A stretch of DNA of 64,000 bases from Pseudomonas kribbensis (lineage in GTDB: Bacteria; Pseudomonadota; Gammaproteobacteria; Pseudomonadales; Pseudomonadaceae), in the NCBI RefSeq assembly GCF_003352185.1, contig NZ_CP029608.1:5002501-5066500 (forward strand). Reading direction: 5' to 3'. The position numbers were made by a program, and so were the translations under genes. Below the pieces are notes generated by a model. That model worked only from the letters and a program-made list of their open reading frames with translations, was not told where the DNA came from and searched no databases. This document shows positions 8,897 through 19,514 of this stretch, piece by piece. The stretch's first letter is position 1. Each line of letters starts with the position of its first letter.

Positions 8897-9238
8897 TCAG
8901 GCTTCGGACTTGGCCGCAGCAGCCTTGGCGGATGCTTCCTTGACCAGAGTCTGCAGCTCACCATTGGCGAACATTTCAGCCATGATGTCGCTGCCGCCGA
9001 CCAGTTCACCGGCTACCCACAGCTGCGGGAAAGTTGGCCAGTTGGCGTACTTCGGCAGGTTGGCACGGATTTCCGGGTTCTGCAGGATGTCGACGTAGGC
9101 GAACTTTTCGCCACAGCCCATGACGGCCTGCGCAGCTTTCGCGGAGAAGCCACACTGCGGGGCATTCGGCGAGCCTTTCATGTAAAGCAGAATGGTGTTG
9201 TTGGCAATCTGCTCTTTAATCGTTTCGATGATATCCAT
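8897..9238 (-). CDS. grxD: Monothiol glutaredoxin Grx4 type
   Basis: A 113-residue CGFS glutaredoxin (PQCGFSAKA) that binds and transfers 2Fe-2S clusters. GSPNAPQCGFS and the later WPTFPQLWV and GGSDI motifs form the glutathione site. The ATG at 9238 has AGG upstream and gives the standard N-terminus MDIIETIKEQI. Its position next to bfr/bfd groups iron-handling functions. Confidence 0.95.
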   Translation of the reverse strand: MDIIETIKEQIANNTILLYMKGSPNAPQCGFSAKAAQAVMGCGEKFAYVDILQNPEIRANLPKYANWPTFPQLWVAGELVGGSDIMAEMFANGELQTLVKEASAKAAAAKSEA

Positions 9239-9335
9239 GGAGCACCTCGGCTGAACTTTCCGACTCATGGGTCGGCACGGTGGCGCATTGTAACGGAATC
9301 CCGAGCGCGCTGCTCGGTCTCCCCGACAGACATGC

Positions 9336-11441
9336 TCAAGCCGCCGCCACCGTCACCGGCACGCCGTTGAGCGCCGCATTGCCCGACAACTCGTCGAGCT
9401 GGCATTCATCGGTCAGATCGTTGGCGCTGGAACCCGGCTGGCCGCTGGCAATCGCCATTTGCACACCCGGGCGGGCATGGCCCCAGCCGTGGGGCAGGCT
9501 GACCACGCCCGGCATCATGTCCGCACTGCCGAGCACCTCGACCTCGATCTGGCCAACCCTGGAACTGACCCGTACAAGCTGACCATCAGTGAGCCCGCGA
9601 CTGGCGAGATCCTCCGGGTTCATCAACAACTGATGACGCGGCTTGCCCTTCACCAGTCGATGATAGTTGTGCATCCATGAGTTGTTGCTGCGCACATGAC
9701 GGCGACCGATCATCAACAGTTCACCGGCAGCCGGCGCCTGCATGGCAGAGAAACGCGCCAGGTCGGCAAGAATTTCCGGCGGTGCCGCCTGGACTCGTTG
9801 ATTGGCGGTCTTCAATCGCGGTGCCAGGTTGGGTTTCAGCGCCCCCAGATCAACGCCGTGGGGATGATCGAACAGCGTCGCCAGCGACAATTTGTTCTCG
9901 GACGCATCGCCGTACAAACCCATGCGCAGTCCCATGTCGATCATCTTCGCCGGCGGCATCGTCGGCTTCAGTTCCCTGTCGGTCTTCGCCGCAAAAGCCT
10001 TGGCCAGGCCGACGAAGATTTCCCAGTCATGCAACGCGCCCTCGGGCTTGGCGAGGATCGCCCGGTTGAAACGGGTGACGTTGCGCACCGCGAACAGATT
10101 GAAGGTGGTGTCGTAGTGATCGTTCTCCAGCGCCGAGGTGGACGGCAGAATCAGGTCGGCATAGCGCGTGGTTTCGTTGATGTACAGGTCGACGCTGACC
10201 ATGAACTCCAGCCCGTCCAGCGCCTGCTCCAGTTGCCGGCCGTTGGGCGTGGACAGCACCGGGTTGCCAGCGACGGTGATCAATGCGCGAATCTGCCCTT
10301 CACCTTCGGTGAGCATCTCTTCGGCCAGCGCCGAGACCGGCAGCTCGCCGCCGTACTCCGGGCGCCCCGAGACACGGCTTTGCCATTTATTGAAATGCCC
10401 GCCCGATGTCGACGCCACCAGATCTACCGCCGGCTCGGTGCACAGAGCGCCGCCCACCCGGTCGAGATTGCCGGTCACCAGGTTGATCAGTTGCACGACC
10501 CAATGGCATAGCGTACCGAAGGCCTGGGTGGAAACGCCCATCCGGCCGTAGCAGACGGCGCTTGGCGCAGCGGCGAAGTCCCGGGCCAATTGGCGGATCT
10601 GTTCGGCGGGAACGGCACACAACGGGCTCATGGCTTCGGCCGTGAACGCCGCCACCGCTGCGCGCACATCGTCGAGACCGTCCACTGGCAGATGGCTGTC
10701 CGAGGTCAAGCCTTCGCTGAACAGCGTATTGAGCACACCAAACAGCAATGCCGCATCGCCACCCGGACGCACGAACAGATGCTGATCGGCCATCGCCGCC
10801 GTCTCGCTGCGACGAGGATCGATCACTACCACTTTGCCGCCCCGGGCCTGAATCGCCTTCAGGCGCTTTTCCACATCCGGCACGGTCATGATGCTGCCGT
10901 TGGACGCCAGCGGGTTGCCGCCCAGGATCAGCATGAAGTCGGTGTGATCGATGTCCGGGATCGGCAGCAGCAAACCGTGGCCGTACATCAAGTAGCTGGT
11001 CAGGTGATGGGGCAGTTGGTCGACAGAAGTCGCCGAGTAACGATTGCGGGTTTTCAGCAGCCCCAGAAAGTAATTGCTGTGGGTCATCAGCCCGTAGTTG
11101 TGCACGCTCGGATTGCCCTGATACACGGCAACCGAGTTCTGCCCATGACGCGCTTGAATCGCCGACAGCTTTTCAGCCACCAGCTCAAAGGCCTCCTTCC
11201 ACTCGATCGGCAACCATTCACTGCCAACCCGGCGCATGGGCTGGCGCAGGCGATCCGGATCGTTCTGGATGTCTTGCAGCGCCACGGCCTTGGGGCAGAT
11301 GTGCCCGCGACTGAAGGTATCCAATGCATCACCCTTGATCGAGGTGATCTGCACCTGGCCGTCGGTTTCAGTGGTTTCGATGCTCAGACCGCAGATGGCT
11401 TCGCACAGGTGGCACGCACGGTGATGGAGAGTCTTGGTCAT
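9336..11441 (-). CDS. Single-subunit molybdopterin oxidoreductase (formate dehydrogenase-like)
   Basis: A 701-residue bis-MGD enzyme. The N-terminal Fe-S domain has four cysteines (C10-x2-C13-x3-C17, then GHICPKA), followed by the large Mo-pterin domains (about 60-520) and a C-terminal MGD-binding beta-barrel (about 580-700; NNSWMHNY, PHGWGH). I see no twin-arginine signal, so it is probably cytoplasmic. No electron-transfer partner or maturation gene is adjacent. The family includes assimilatory nitrate reductases and formate dehydrogenases; the substrate cannot be settled from sequence alone. Confidence 0.85.
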   Translation of the reverse strand: MTKTLHHRACHLCEAICGLSIETTETDGQVQITSIKGDALDTFSRGHICPKAVALQDIQNDPDRLRQPMRRVGSEWLPIEWKEAFELVAEKLSAIQARHGQNSVAVYQGNPSVHNYGLMTHSNYFLGLLKTRNRYSATSVDQLPHHLTSYLMYGHGLLLPIPDIDHTDFMLILGGNPLASNGSIMTVPDVEKRLKAIQARGGKVVVIDPRRSETAAMADQHLFVRPGGDAALLFGVLNTLFSEGLTSDSHLPVDGLDDVRAAVAAFTAEAMSPLCAVPAEQIRQLARDFAAAPSAVCYGRMGVSTQAFGTLCHWVVQLINLVTGNLDRVGGALCTEPAVDLVASTSGGHFNKWQSRVSGRPEYGGELPVSALAEEMLTEGEGQIRALITVAGNPVLSTPNGRQLEQALDGLEFMVSVDLYINETTRYADLILPSTSALENDHYDTTFNLFAVRNVTRFNRAILAKPEGALHDWEIFVGLAKAFAAKTDRELKPTMPPAKMIDMGLRMGLYGDASENKLSLATLFDHPHGVDLGALKPNLAPRLKTANQRVQAAPPEILADLARFSAMQAPAAGELLMIGRRHVRSNNSWMHNYHRLVKGKPRHQLLMNPEDLASRGLTDGQLVRVSSRVGQIEVEVLGSADMMPGVVSLPHGWGHARPGVQMAIASGQPGSSANDLTDECQLDELSGNAALNGVPVTVAAA

Positions 11442-11575
11442 GGCCAGTCTCTGTCTTGTTCTGGGCAGACAATAACGCCTGCGGGAACAAAACTATGGCG
11501 CGTGGCCGCGAGCGGCGCCAGCGACGTTCGTCTTGTGAATCGACGACCATCAGGCGTGCCGATAGACCGTCGAGA

Positions 11576-11866
11576 TCAACTGGAAGGCAACTGGGGCGGT
11601 GCGGCCAGCTGGATTTCCTGAATGGTTTCGATCTGTTCGTGAGCGACGTGCACGCCGGTAAGTTCGCCGATCAGTCGCCAGTGTTCGTCGAGTCCGGTGC
11701 TGATGGTCGCCATGCGATCGATCATGTGGCGGCCGGCGGTCTTGACCACTTCGTCTTCACTGCGCAGCAGCTCGAAGGACAGGGAGGTGACCGATGCGGT
11801 CAGATGAGTCAGTGAGCGTGCCGTGTGGCCCAGCAATTCCATTAACAGTTTTTCTTTCGATTCCAT
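11576..11866 (-). CDS. Small helical hypothetical protein
   Basis: A 96-residue protein (MESKEKLLMELLGH ...) with no cysteine or evident metal motif and a mostly alpha-helical, amphipathic pattern. It lies upstream of and in the same direction as the molybdopterin oxidoreductase, 134 bases away, so it may be co-transcribed. I do not recognise the family. The start ATG has a GGAAGCCTCCGC leader with GGA upstream. Confidence 0.65.
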   Translation of the reverse strand: MESKEKLLMELLGHTARSLTHLTASVTSLSFELLRSEDEVVKTAGRHMIDRMATISTGLDEHWRLIGELTGVHVAHEQIETIQEIQLAAPPQLPSS

Positions 11867-12255
11867 GCGGAGGCTTCCTGCGTCGCTCGTGAGTTATTTA
11901 TAACCCAGCACTTTGCTTTAGCAAATGTTTCAGGTCTGACATCCGACCAGCGATTCCATGGCCGACCGGTCGCAAACCGACCAGGCCTGCTCCATCCCCG
12001 CCCTGCCTGATTGCCAAGCCCGGCGGCGCCAGTGTACAAAGGTCTGGAATCCGGCTCAAAACCGGCACTTCGAGTGACCGCGTCACCCCCGCACAATCCG
12101 CAAAAATCGTAGCCTATTGGAAAAACGCGACATTTAGTGTCAATATCGCGCCTCCCCCTATTTCGTCGCCCCGTGCGGCTTACGCCGCAGGTCTCGCCCG
12201 TTGTTCCGATAAACAAGGCTTTGAGCATCTGCGGTTTGTAGCAAAAAGGTAGTCA
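11867..12255. other. Intergenic region between hypothetical protein and argF
   Basis: About 390 bases without a supportable gene. The right third should contain the argF promoter and the ArgR-like site noted separately. I see no clear RNA gene. A ribosome binding site AAAAAGG sits six bases before the argF ATG. Confidence 0.6.
12117..12153 (-). promoter_or_regulatory. Weak ArgR-like site upstream of argF
   Basis: On the minus strand, TGTCGC-N8-AA occurs exactly (12132 down to 12117), and 21 bases away a diverged AGGCGC copies four of six positions of a second half-site. It lies about 105-140 bases before argF. ArgR repression of argF is established in P. aeruginosa; this location is my inference. 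Confidence 0.35.
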
Positions 12256-13179
12256 ATGATGAGCGCAAGGCACTTTCTCTCCCTGATGGATTGCACGCCC
12301 GAAGAGCTGGTCAGCGTGATCCGTCGAGGCGTTGAGCTCAAGGACCTGCGTAACCGCGGCGTACTGTTCGAGCCTCTGAAAAACCGCGTCCTGGGGATGA
12401 TCTTCGAGAAATCCTCGACCCGCACCCGGATCTCCTTCGAGGCCGGCATGATCCAGCTCGGTGGCCAGGCGATCTTCCTTTCGCCGCGCGACACCCAGCT
12501 GGGCCGTGGCGAACCCATCGGCGACTGCGCCATCGTCATGTCGAGCATGCTCGATGCGGTGATGATCCGTACCTTTGCCCACAGCACCCTGACCGAATTC
12601 GCCGCCAACTCCCGCGTGCCGGTGATCAACGGCCTGTCCGATGACCTGCACCCGTGCCAGTTGCTGGCCGACATGCAGACCTTCCTCGAACACCGTGGCT
12701 CGATCCAGGGCAAGACCGTGGCCTGGATCGGCGACGGCAACAACATGTGCAACAGCTATATAGAAGCGGCGATCCAGTTCGACTTCCAGTTGCGCGTGGC
12801 TTGCCCGGAAGGCTACGAGCCGAATCCCGAGTTCGTGGCCAGGGCCGGTGACCGCGTGACCATCGTCCGCGACCCGAAGGACGCCGTGCGCGGCGCGCAT
12901 CTGGTGAGCACCGACGTCTGGACCTCCATGGGCCAGGAAGAGGAAACCGCCAAGCGTCTGCAGCTGTTCGCACCGTTCCAGGTAAATCGCGCCCTGCTCG
13001 ACCTGGCCGCCGAGGACGTGCTATTCATGCACTGCCTGCCCGCCCATCGCGGGGAGGAAATCAGCCTCGATCTGCTCGATGACCCGCGCTCCGTCGCCTG
13101 GGATCAGGCAGAAAACCGTCTCCACGCACAGAAGGCCCTGCTCGAGTTCCTCGTCGAACCGGCATATCACCACGCATGA
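12256..13179 (+). CDS. argF: Ornithine carbamoyltransferase (anabolic)
   Basis: Makes citrulline from ornithine and carbamoyl phosphate. The 307-residue protein has the carbamoyl phosphate motif [13 protein letters not shown] (about 134-137) and the ornithine-loop motif [12 protein letters not shown]. The length and N-terminus favour the anabolic enzyme over catabolic ArcB. The stop overlaps the start of the ABC ATPase gene by four bases. Confidence 0.96.
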   Translation: MMSARHFLSLMDCTPEELVSVIRRGVELKDLRNRGVLFEPLKNRVLGMIFEKSSTRTRISFEAGMIQLGGQAIFLSPRDTQLGRGEPIGDCAIVMSSMLDAVMIRTFAHSTLTEFAANSRVPVINGLSDDLHPCQLLADMQTFLEHRGSIQGKTVAWIGDGNNMCNSYIEAAIQFDFQLRVACPEGYEPNPEFVARAGDRVTIVRDPKDAVRGAHLVSTDVWTSMGQEEETAKRLQLFAPFQVNRALLDLAAEDVLFMHCLPAHRGEEISLDLLDDPRSVAWDQAENRLHAQKALLEFLVEPAYHHA

Positions 13180-14285
13180 GTCATGAATTACTGCTGAACC
13201 TGCGCAACCTCGCTTGCGGCTATCAAGATCAACGTGTGGTGCAGAACCTCAATCTGCACCTCAACGCCGGTGACATCGGTTGCCTGCTCGGCTCCTCCGG
13301 CTGCGGCAAGACCACCACCCTGCGCGCCATCGCCGGTTTCGAACCGGTGCATGAAGGGGAAATCCAGCTGGGTGGTGAGACCATCTCCAGCGCCGGTTTC
13401 ACCCTCGCCCCGGAAAAACGCCGGATCGGCATGGTGTTTCAGGACTACGCGCTGTTCCCGCACCTGAGCGTCGCGGACAACATCGCCTTCGGCATTCGCA
13501 AGCACCCGAACAAGGAGCGCGTCGTCGAAGAGTTACTGGAACTAGTCAACCTGAAGAATCTCGGCAAGCGCTTCCCCCACGAATTGTCCGGTGGCCAGCA
13601 GCAACGTGTCGCCCTCGCCCGCGCGCTGGCACCGGAGCCGCAACTGCTGCTGCTCGACGAACCGTTCTCCAACCTCGACGGAGAACTGCGACGCAAGCTC
13701 AGCCATGAGGTGCGCGACATTCTCAAGGCCCGTGGCACCAGCGCGATTCTGGTGACTCACGATCAGGAAGAAGCCTTCGCGGTCAGCGATCACGTCGGTG
13801 TGTTCAAGGAAGGCCGACTCGAGCAGTGGGATACGCCGTACAACCTCTACCACGAACCGGCGACGCCGTTTGTGGCCAGTTTCATCGGTCAGGGCTACTT
13901 CATCCGCGGCCAGCTCGGCAGCCCGGAGTCGGTGCACACCGAACTCGGCGAACTACGCGGCAACCGCGCCTACACCTGGCCGACCGGCGGTGCGGTGGAT
14001 GTGCTGTTGCGTCCGGACGACATTGTTTACGCCCCGGACAGCGGGTTGAAAGCACGGATCGTCGGCAAGACCTTCCTCGGGGCTTCGACCCTGTATCGCC
14101 TGCAACTGCCGACCGGCGCGCAGCTGGAATCGATCTTCCCGAGCCACGCAGACCATCAGGTTGGTGCGGATGTCGGGATTCGCGTGGCGGCGGAACATCT
14201 GGTGCTGTTCCAGGCGTCCGGCAGCACAGCCGCGCAGATTCCGGCCGTGGAAAACGGTGTTCGCCGGTATAGCACTGCCCACTGA
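13176..14285 (+). CDS. ABC transporter ATP-binding protein, iron/spermidine-type
   Basis: A 369-residue ATPase with Walker [11 protein letters not shown], signature [15 protein letters not shown], Walker [13 protein letters not shown] and the H-loop VTHDQEEA. The C-terminal 130 residues look like a TOBE domain, as in FbpC/PotA-type importers. It overlaps argF by ATGA, and the same pair occurs in P. aeruginosa (PA3537-PA3538). No permease or binding protein gene is nearby, so the substrate is undetermined. Confidence 0.88.
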   Translation: MSHELLLNLRNLACGYQDQRVVQNLNLHLNAGDIGCLLGSSGCGKTTTLRAIAGFEPVHEGEIQLGGETISSAGFTLAPEKRRIGMVFQDYALFPHLSVADNIAFGIRKHPNKERVVEELLELVNLKNLGKRFPHELSGGQQQRVALARALAPEPQLLLLDEPFSNLDGELRRKLSHEVRDILKARGTSAILVTHDQEEAFAVSDHVGVFKEGRLEQWDTPYNLYHEPATPFVASFIGQGYFIRGQLGSPESVHTELGELRGNRAYTWPTGGAVDVLLRPDDIVYAPDSGLKARIVGKTFLGASTLYRLQLPTGAQLESIFPSHADHQVGADVGIRVAAEHLVLFQASGSTAAQIPAVENGVRRYSTAH

Positions 14286-14298
14286 CCGGCATAAAGAA

Positions 14299-14327
14299 GA
14301 GGGAGCCTGATGGCTCCCTTTTTTTGC
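14299..14327. terminator. Terminator between the ABC ATPase and the PhzF-like gene
   Basis: Stem GGGAGCC/GGCTCCC with a TGAT loop followed by a seven-base T run; it serves the plus-strand operon and may serve the convergent gene. Confidence 0.85.
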
Positions 14328-14328
14328 T

Positions 14329-15111
14329 TCAGCCCAGCATCAATGTGCCGCTCGCAACGAGCGTCGCATTCCCGCCGATCTTCACCCGCTCGCCTTCCAG
14401 CCGACAGAACAGCTCGCCGCCCCGTGCCGAACGCTGACATGCAGTGAGGCTGGATTTGCCCAAACGTTTGGACCAGTACGGAATCAGGCTGCAATGGGTC
14501 GAACCGGTCACCGGGTCTTCATTGATGCCGATGGCCGGAGCAAAGTAGCGCGAGACGAAATCATGCTGATTGCCCCGAGCCGTGACGATGGCGCCGAGCC
14601 AAGGAAGCTTGGCGAGAGCGACCATGTCCGGCGTGCAATCGAGCACCGCCTGCTCGGACTCCAGCACCACGAACAGCTCGTTGGAACTCAGAACATCCAC
14701 TGCCTGGACATTCAGCGCACGCTCGATCTCCACGGTGACGCCTTTCTCCACCGCTTCGATGGCCGGGAAATCCAGCCACAACCGGCCACCTTCGCGGCTG
14801 ACACTCAACGGACCGGACTTGCAGGTGAAGTCCAGACGCTCGGCTGTTTCCTTATAGATCTCGTACAACACATAGGCACTGGCCAGCGTCGCGTGACCGC
14901 ACAACGGCACCTCGGTGGTCGGCGTGAACCAGCGGATATGCCAGGCCTGGCCTTCGCGCACCAGAAACGCGGTTTCCGCCAGGTTGTGCTCGGCGGCGAT
15001 CTTCTGCATCAAATCGTCCGCGAGCCAGGCGTCGAGCCGATAGACCATCGCCGGGTTGCCACTGAACGGCCGATCACTGAACGCGTCGACCTGATGAAAC
15101 TCAAGCTGCAT
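14329..15111 (-). CDS. PhzF-family isomerase/epimerase
   Basis: A 260-residue member of the PhzF/DapF-fold superfamily. It has the family N-terminus (FHQVDAFSDRPFSGNPAMV), the catalytic glutamate in NLAETAFL, CGHATLASAYVL and the C-terminal DPVTGSTHC loop. A strong GGAGAAGG precedes the ATG. No other phenazine genes are present, so this is a stand-alone homologue acting on an unknown substrate, not evidence for phenazine production. Confidence 0.88.
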   Translation of the reverse strand: MQLEFHQVDAFSDRPFSGNPAMVYRLDAWLADDLMQKIAAEHNLAETAFLVREGQAWHIRWFTPTTEVPLCGHATLASAYVLYEIYKETAERLDFTCKSGPLSVSREGGRLWLDFPAIEAVEKGVTVEIERALNVQAVDVLSSNELFVVLESEQAVLDCTPDMVALAKLPWLGAIVTARGNQHDFVSRYFAPAIGINEDPVTGSTHCSLIPYWSKRLGKSSLTACQRSARGGELFCRLEGERVKIGGNATLVASGTLMLG

Positions 15112-15200
15112 AACCTTCTCCCTGTGTCAGTCGAAAGAGCATGCCCCTACGACTTGTTCATCGCCAGTGACAGAACCGGTCAATTTTTCTCATACAGAAC

Positions 15201-15671
15201 TCAGGCGCGACCAATGTCGGCGAACTTCGCCTGGGTGTGCTCGGCGAGAACGGCGGGCGCCAATTCGACTTCCAGGCCACGTCGACCGGCACTGACATAA
15301 ATGGTCGCAAAAGCCTGGGCGGAATTATCGATAAAGGTGCGCAGACGTTTTTTCTGCCCCAACGGGCTGATTCCGCCCAACAGGTAACCGGTGGAACGTT
15401 GCGCGGCGGCCGGGTCTGCCATTTCCACTTTCTTCACTCCGGCAGCGTGGGCCAGCCCTTTGAGGTCGAGACTTCCGACGACCGGCACCACCGCCACCAG
15501 CAATTCGCCTTTTTCACTGGCCGCCAGCAGCGTCTTGAACACCTGCGCCGGCTCCAGCCCCAGTTTTTCCGCGGCCTCCAGGCCGTAGGACGCGGCCTTG
15601 GGGTCATGTTCGTAACTGTGCACGCGATGTTCGGCACGAACTTTTTTCAACAAGTCCAACGCAGGGGTCAT
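15201..15671 (-). CDS. ybaK: YbaK/EbsC-type Cys-tRNA(Pro) deacylase
   Basis: A 156-residue trans-editing protein that hydrolyses mis-charged Cys-tRNA(Pro). The YbaK/ProX fold is indicated by [20 protein letters not shown], the conserved K in VFKTLLA and [13 protein letters not shown]. The ATG at 15671 has GGAG upstream; an in-frame start at 15734 lacks support. Confidence 0.88.
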   Translation of the reverse strand: MTPALDLLKKVRAEHRVHSYEHDPKAASYGLEAAEKLGLEPAQVFKTLLAASEKGELLVAVVPVVGSLDLKGLAHAAGVKKVEMADPAAAQRSTGYLLGGISPLGQKKRLRTFIDNSAQAFATIYVSAGRRGLEVELAPAVLAEHTQAKFADIGRA

Positions 15672-16032
15672 GGCAGCTCCAGGCTCGGCAGTGGCAAAAA
15701 ATCCTGCGCCGGATTCTAGGCCATCGCCACGCAAAAGGCTCTACTGCGCGCCACGTTTCCCGGGGCTTGCAGGCTGACAGTGGGATTGCCCAACGGGTGC
15801 CCCGCAGGATCATTCACCTGACTGATAGTTTATTTGTGACCGATGGTTCACTTTCGACCTTTGACAGCTTTGTTTCTTGTCTATATTTTTTCGAATCTGA
15901 ATAATGTAAGAATTATCGTCACCGCAGCACCCAGCAGTAAACCGGGAACAGGATGGGGATCCTGCCCCGGCGAAAATCGCGCCTTGCCCTGTCGGCAAAC
16001 GCGCCAGACAACAACAAAAACCGAGGTTTTCA
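15672..16032. other. Intergenic region between ybaK and glpF
   Basis: About 360 bases holding the divergent promoters of ybaK and glpF. The middle (15840-15920) is AT-rich. I see no supportable gene. Confidence 0.6.
15885..15904. promoter_or_regulatory. Candidate GlpR operator upstream of glpF
   Basis: The stretch containing TTTTCGAATCTGAAT resembles motifs upstream of glpD in this window (GTTCGAATATTTTC). GlpR repressors recognise TTCG-containing sites, and GlpR is encoded in this cluster. The assignment rests on similarity between two upstream regions and is tentative. Confidence 0.3.
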
Positions 16033-16884
16033 ATGACAACTGCGTTACAGCAACCATCGCTCTCGAGCCAATGCCTGGCCGAGTTTCTGGGTACTGCACT
16101 TCTGATTTTCTTCGGTACGGGCTGCGTCGCCGCGCTCAAGGTCGCGGGCGCGAGTTTCGGCCTGTGGGAAATCAGCATCATCTGGGGCGTCGGCGTGAGC
16201 ATGGCGATCTACCTCACCGCCGGAGTTTCCGGTGCGCACCTGAACCCTGCCGTCAGTATCGCCCTGAGCATTTTCGCCGACTTCGAAAAGCGCAAACTGC
16301 CGTTCTACATTCTTTCCCAGATCGCCGGCGCATTCTGCGGCGCGCTGTTGGTTTACACGCTGTACAGCAACCTGTTCTTCGATTTCGAACAGGCTCACCA
16401 TATGGTTCGTGGCTCGGCCGCCAGCCTGGAACTGGCCTCGGTGTTCTCCACCTTCCCGAACCCTGCGCTGTCGACCGCTCAGGCGTTCCTGGTCGAGGTG
16501 ATCATCACGGCGATCCTGATGGGCGTGATCATGTCCCTGACCGATGACAATAACGGCCTGCCGAAAGGCCCGCTGGCACCGCTGCTGATCGGTCTGCTGA
16601 TTGCCGTGATCGGCAGTTCGATGGGCCCGCTGACCGGTTTCGCGATGAACCCGGCCCGTGACTTCGGTCCGAAACTGATGACTTTCTTCGCAGGCTGGGG
16701 TGAAATTTCCTTCACCGGCGCCCGTGAAATCCCGTACTTCCTGATTCCGATTTTTGCACCGATTGTCGGTGCCTGCCTCGGCGCTGCCGGGTATCGCGGG
16801 CTGATTGCCCGTCACCTGACCGGCGCCACACCTGCTACAAAGGACGCAGAACCGGCCATTGACGGCAAACCAAGAACTTCTTGA
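16033..16884 (+). CDS. glpF: Glycerol uptake facilitator
   Basis: An aquaglyceroporin of 283 residues with six membrane segments and two half-helices bearing NPA boxes: GAHLNPAVS and FAMNPARDFGPK. The aspartate after the second NPAR is typical of glycerol-conducting GlpF. The ATG is preceded by GAGG. glpK follows after 78 bases. Confidence 0.95.
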   Translation: MTTALQQPSLSSQCLAEFLGTALLIFFGTGCVAALKVAGASFGLWEISIIWGVGVSMAIYLTAGVSGAHLNPAVSIALSIFADFEKRKLPFYILSQIAGAFCGALLVYTLYSNLFFDFEQAHHMVRGSAASLELASVFSTFPNPALSTAQAFLVEVIITAILMGVIMSLTDDNNGLPKGPLAPLLIGLLIAVIGSSMGPLTGFAMNPARDFGPKLMTFFAGWGEISFTGAREIPYFLIPIFAPIVGACLGAAGYRGLIARHLTGATPATKDAEPAIDGKPRTS

Positions 16885-18465
<1,581 letters not shown>

Positions 18466-18560
18466 GCCAGTCTGAGGACTGGTAACGGCATGTAACTGGT
18501 CGGGAGCGGATTCCTGCGGCATCATGGGCAAATTTTGCACGGCAGCCCAAAGGAAGCCCC

Positions 18561-19316
18561 ATGAATCTGCCTCCCCGTCAGCAGCAAATCCTCGAGCTGG
18601 TCCGCGAACGCGGCTATGTGAGCATCGAGGAAATGGCCACGCTGTTCGTTGTTACCCCGCAAACCATCCGCCGCGATATCAATCAACTGGCGGAAGCCAA
18701 TCTGCTGCGTCGCTACCACGGCGGCGCCGCCTATGATTCCAGCGTCGAAAACACCGCCTATGCGATGCGCGCCGACCAGATGCGCGATGAAAAACAACGC
18801 ATCGGTGAAGCCATCGCCGCGCAGATCCCCGATCACGCCTCGTTGTTCATCAACATCGGCACTACCACCGAATCCATCGCCCGCGCCCTGCTCAATCACA
18901 GTCACCTGAAAATCATCACCAACAACCTGCACGTCGCCTCGATGCTCAGTGCCAAGGATGATTTCGATGTGCTGCTCACCGGCGGCAATGTCCGTCGCGA
19001 CGGCGGCGTGGTGGGTCAGGCGAGCGTGGACTTCATCAATCAGTTCAAGGTCGACTTTGCGCTGGTGGGCATCAGTGGCATCGACGAAGACGGCAGCCTG
19101 CTCGACTTCGATTACCAGGAAGTGCGGGTGTCCCAGGCGATCATCGCCAATGCCCGGCAGGTGATCCTGGCGGCGGACTCCAGCAAGTTCGGCCGTAACG
19201 CGATGATTCGCCTCGGTCCGATCAGCCTGATCGATTGCCTGGTCACCGACCAGCAGCCGGTGCCAGCCCTGGCGCAACTGCTGAGCCAGAACAAGATTCG
19301 TCTGGAAGTCGTTTAA
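18561..19316 (+). CDS. glpR: Glycerol-3-phosphate regulon repressor (DeoR family)
   Basis: A 251-residue repressor with an N-terminal DeoR helix-turn-helix ([29 protein letters not shown]) and a C-terminal sugar-phosphate sensing domain (about 75-240, [16 protein letters not shown]). It should sense glycerol-3-phosphate and control glpFK and glpD. It lies 95 bases after glpK. Confidence 0.94.
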   Translation: MNLPPRQQQILELVRERGYVSIEEMATLFVVTPQTIRRDINQLAEANLLRRYHGGAAYDSSVENTAYAMRADQMRDEKQRIGEAIAAQIPDHASLFINIGTTTESIARALLNHSHLKIITNNLHVASMLSAKDDFDVLLTGGNVRRDGGVVGQASVDFINQFKVDFALVGISGIDEDGSLLDFDYQEVRVSQAIIANARQVILAADSSKFGRNAMIRLGPISLIDCLVTDQQPVPALAQLLSQNKIRLEVV

Positions 19317-19325
19317 CCCTTCTCA

Positions 19326-19357
19326 CGCATAAGGCGCCTTCATGGGCGCCTTATGCG
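19326..19357. terminator. Hairpin after glpR
   Basis: A perfect 13-base inverted repeat (CGCATAAGGCGCC, six-base loop, complement) directly after the glpR stop. It lacks a long T tract, so termination may be weak, allowing some read-through to glpD. Confidence 0.55.
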
Positions 19358-19362
19358 CATCT

Positions 19363-19473
19363 GATGTTCGAATATTTTCTTTTAGCCGCCCTTCGATGAG
19401 TTTTTTCAATCGAAGTCGACTGGCTGCGCGCGTCTTTATGGGCTACCATTTTCGCAAATGAACATTCATGTTC
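19363..19473. promoter_or_regulatory. glpD upstream control region
   Basis: Three features cluster here: TGTTCGAATATTTTC near 19365, an inverted repeat CTTCGAT-N11-ATCGAAG at 19391-19415, and a near-palindrome GAACATTCATGTTC at 19460-19473 about 45 bases before the glpD start. All carry TTCG/CGAA cores compatible with GlpR binding. Which is the true operator cannot be decided by eye. Confidence 0.4.
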
Positions 19474-19514
19474 GATTTCCAAGACAGAAAATCAAAAGAG
19501 CCCGAGGCCAGCCG

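Noticed and set aside
14329..15111. PhzF homologue as sign of a phenazine cluster
   Set aside because: No phzA-E or phzG genes are near; stand-alone PhzF-like genes are widespread.
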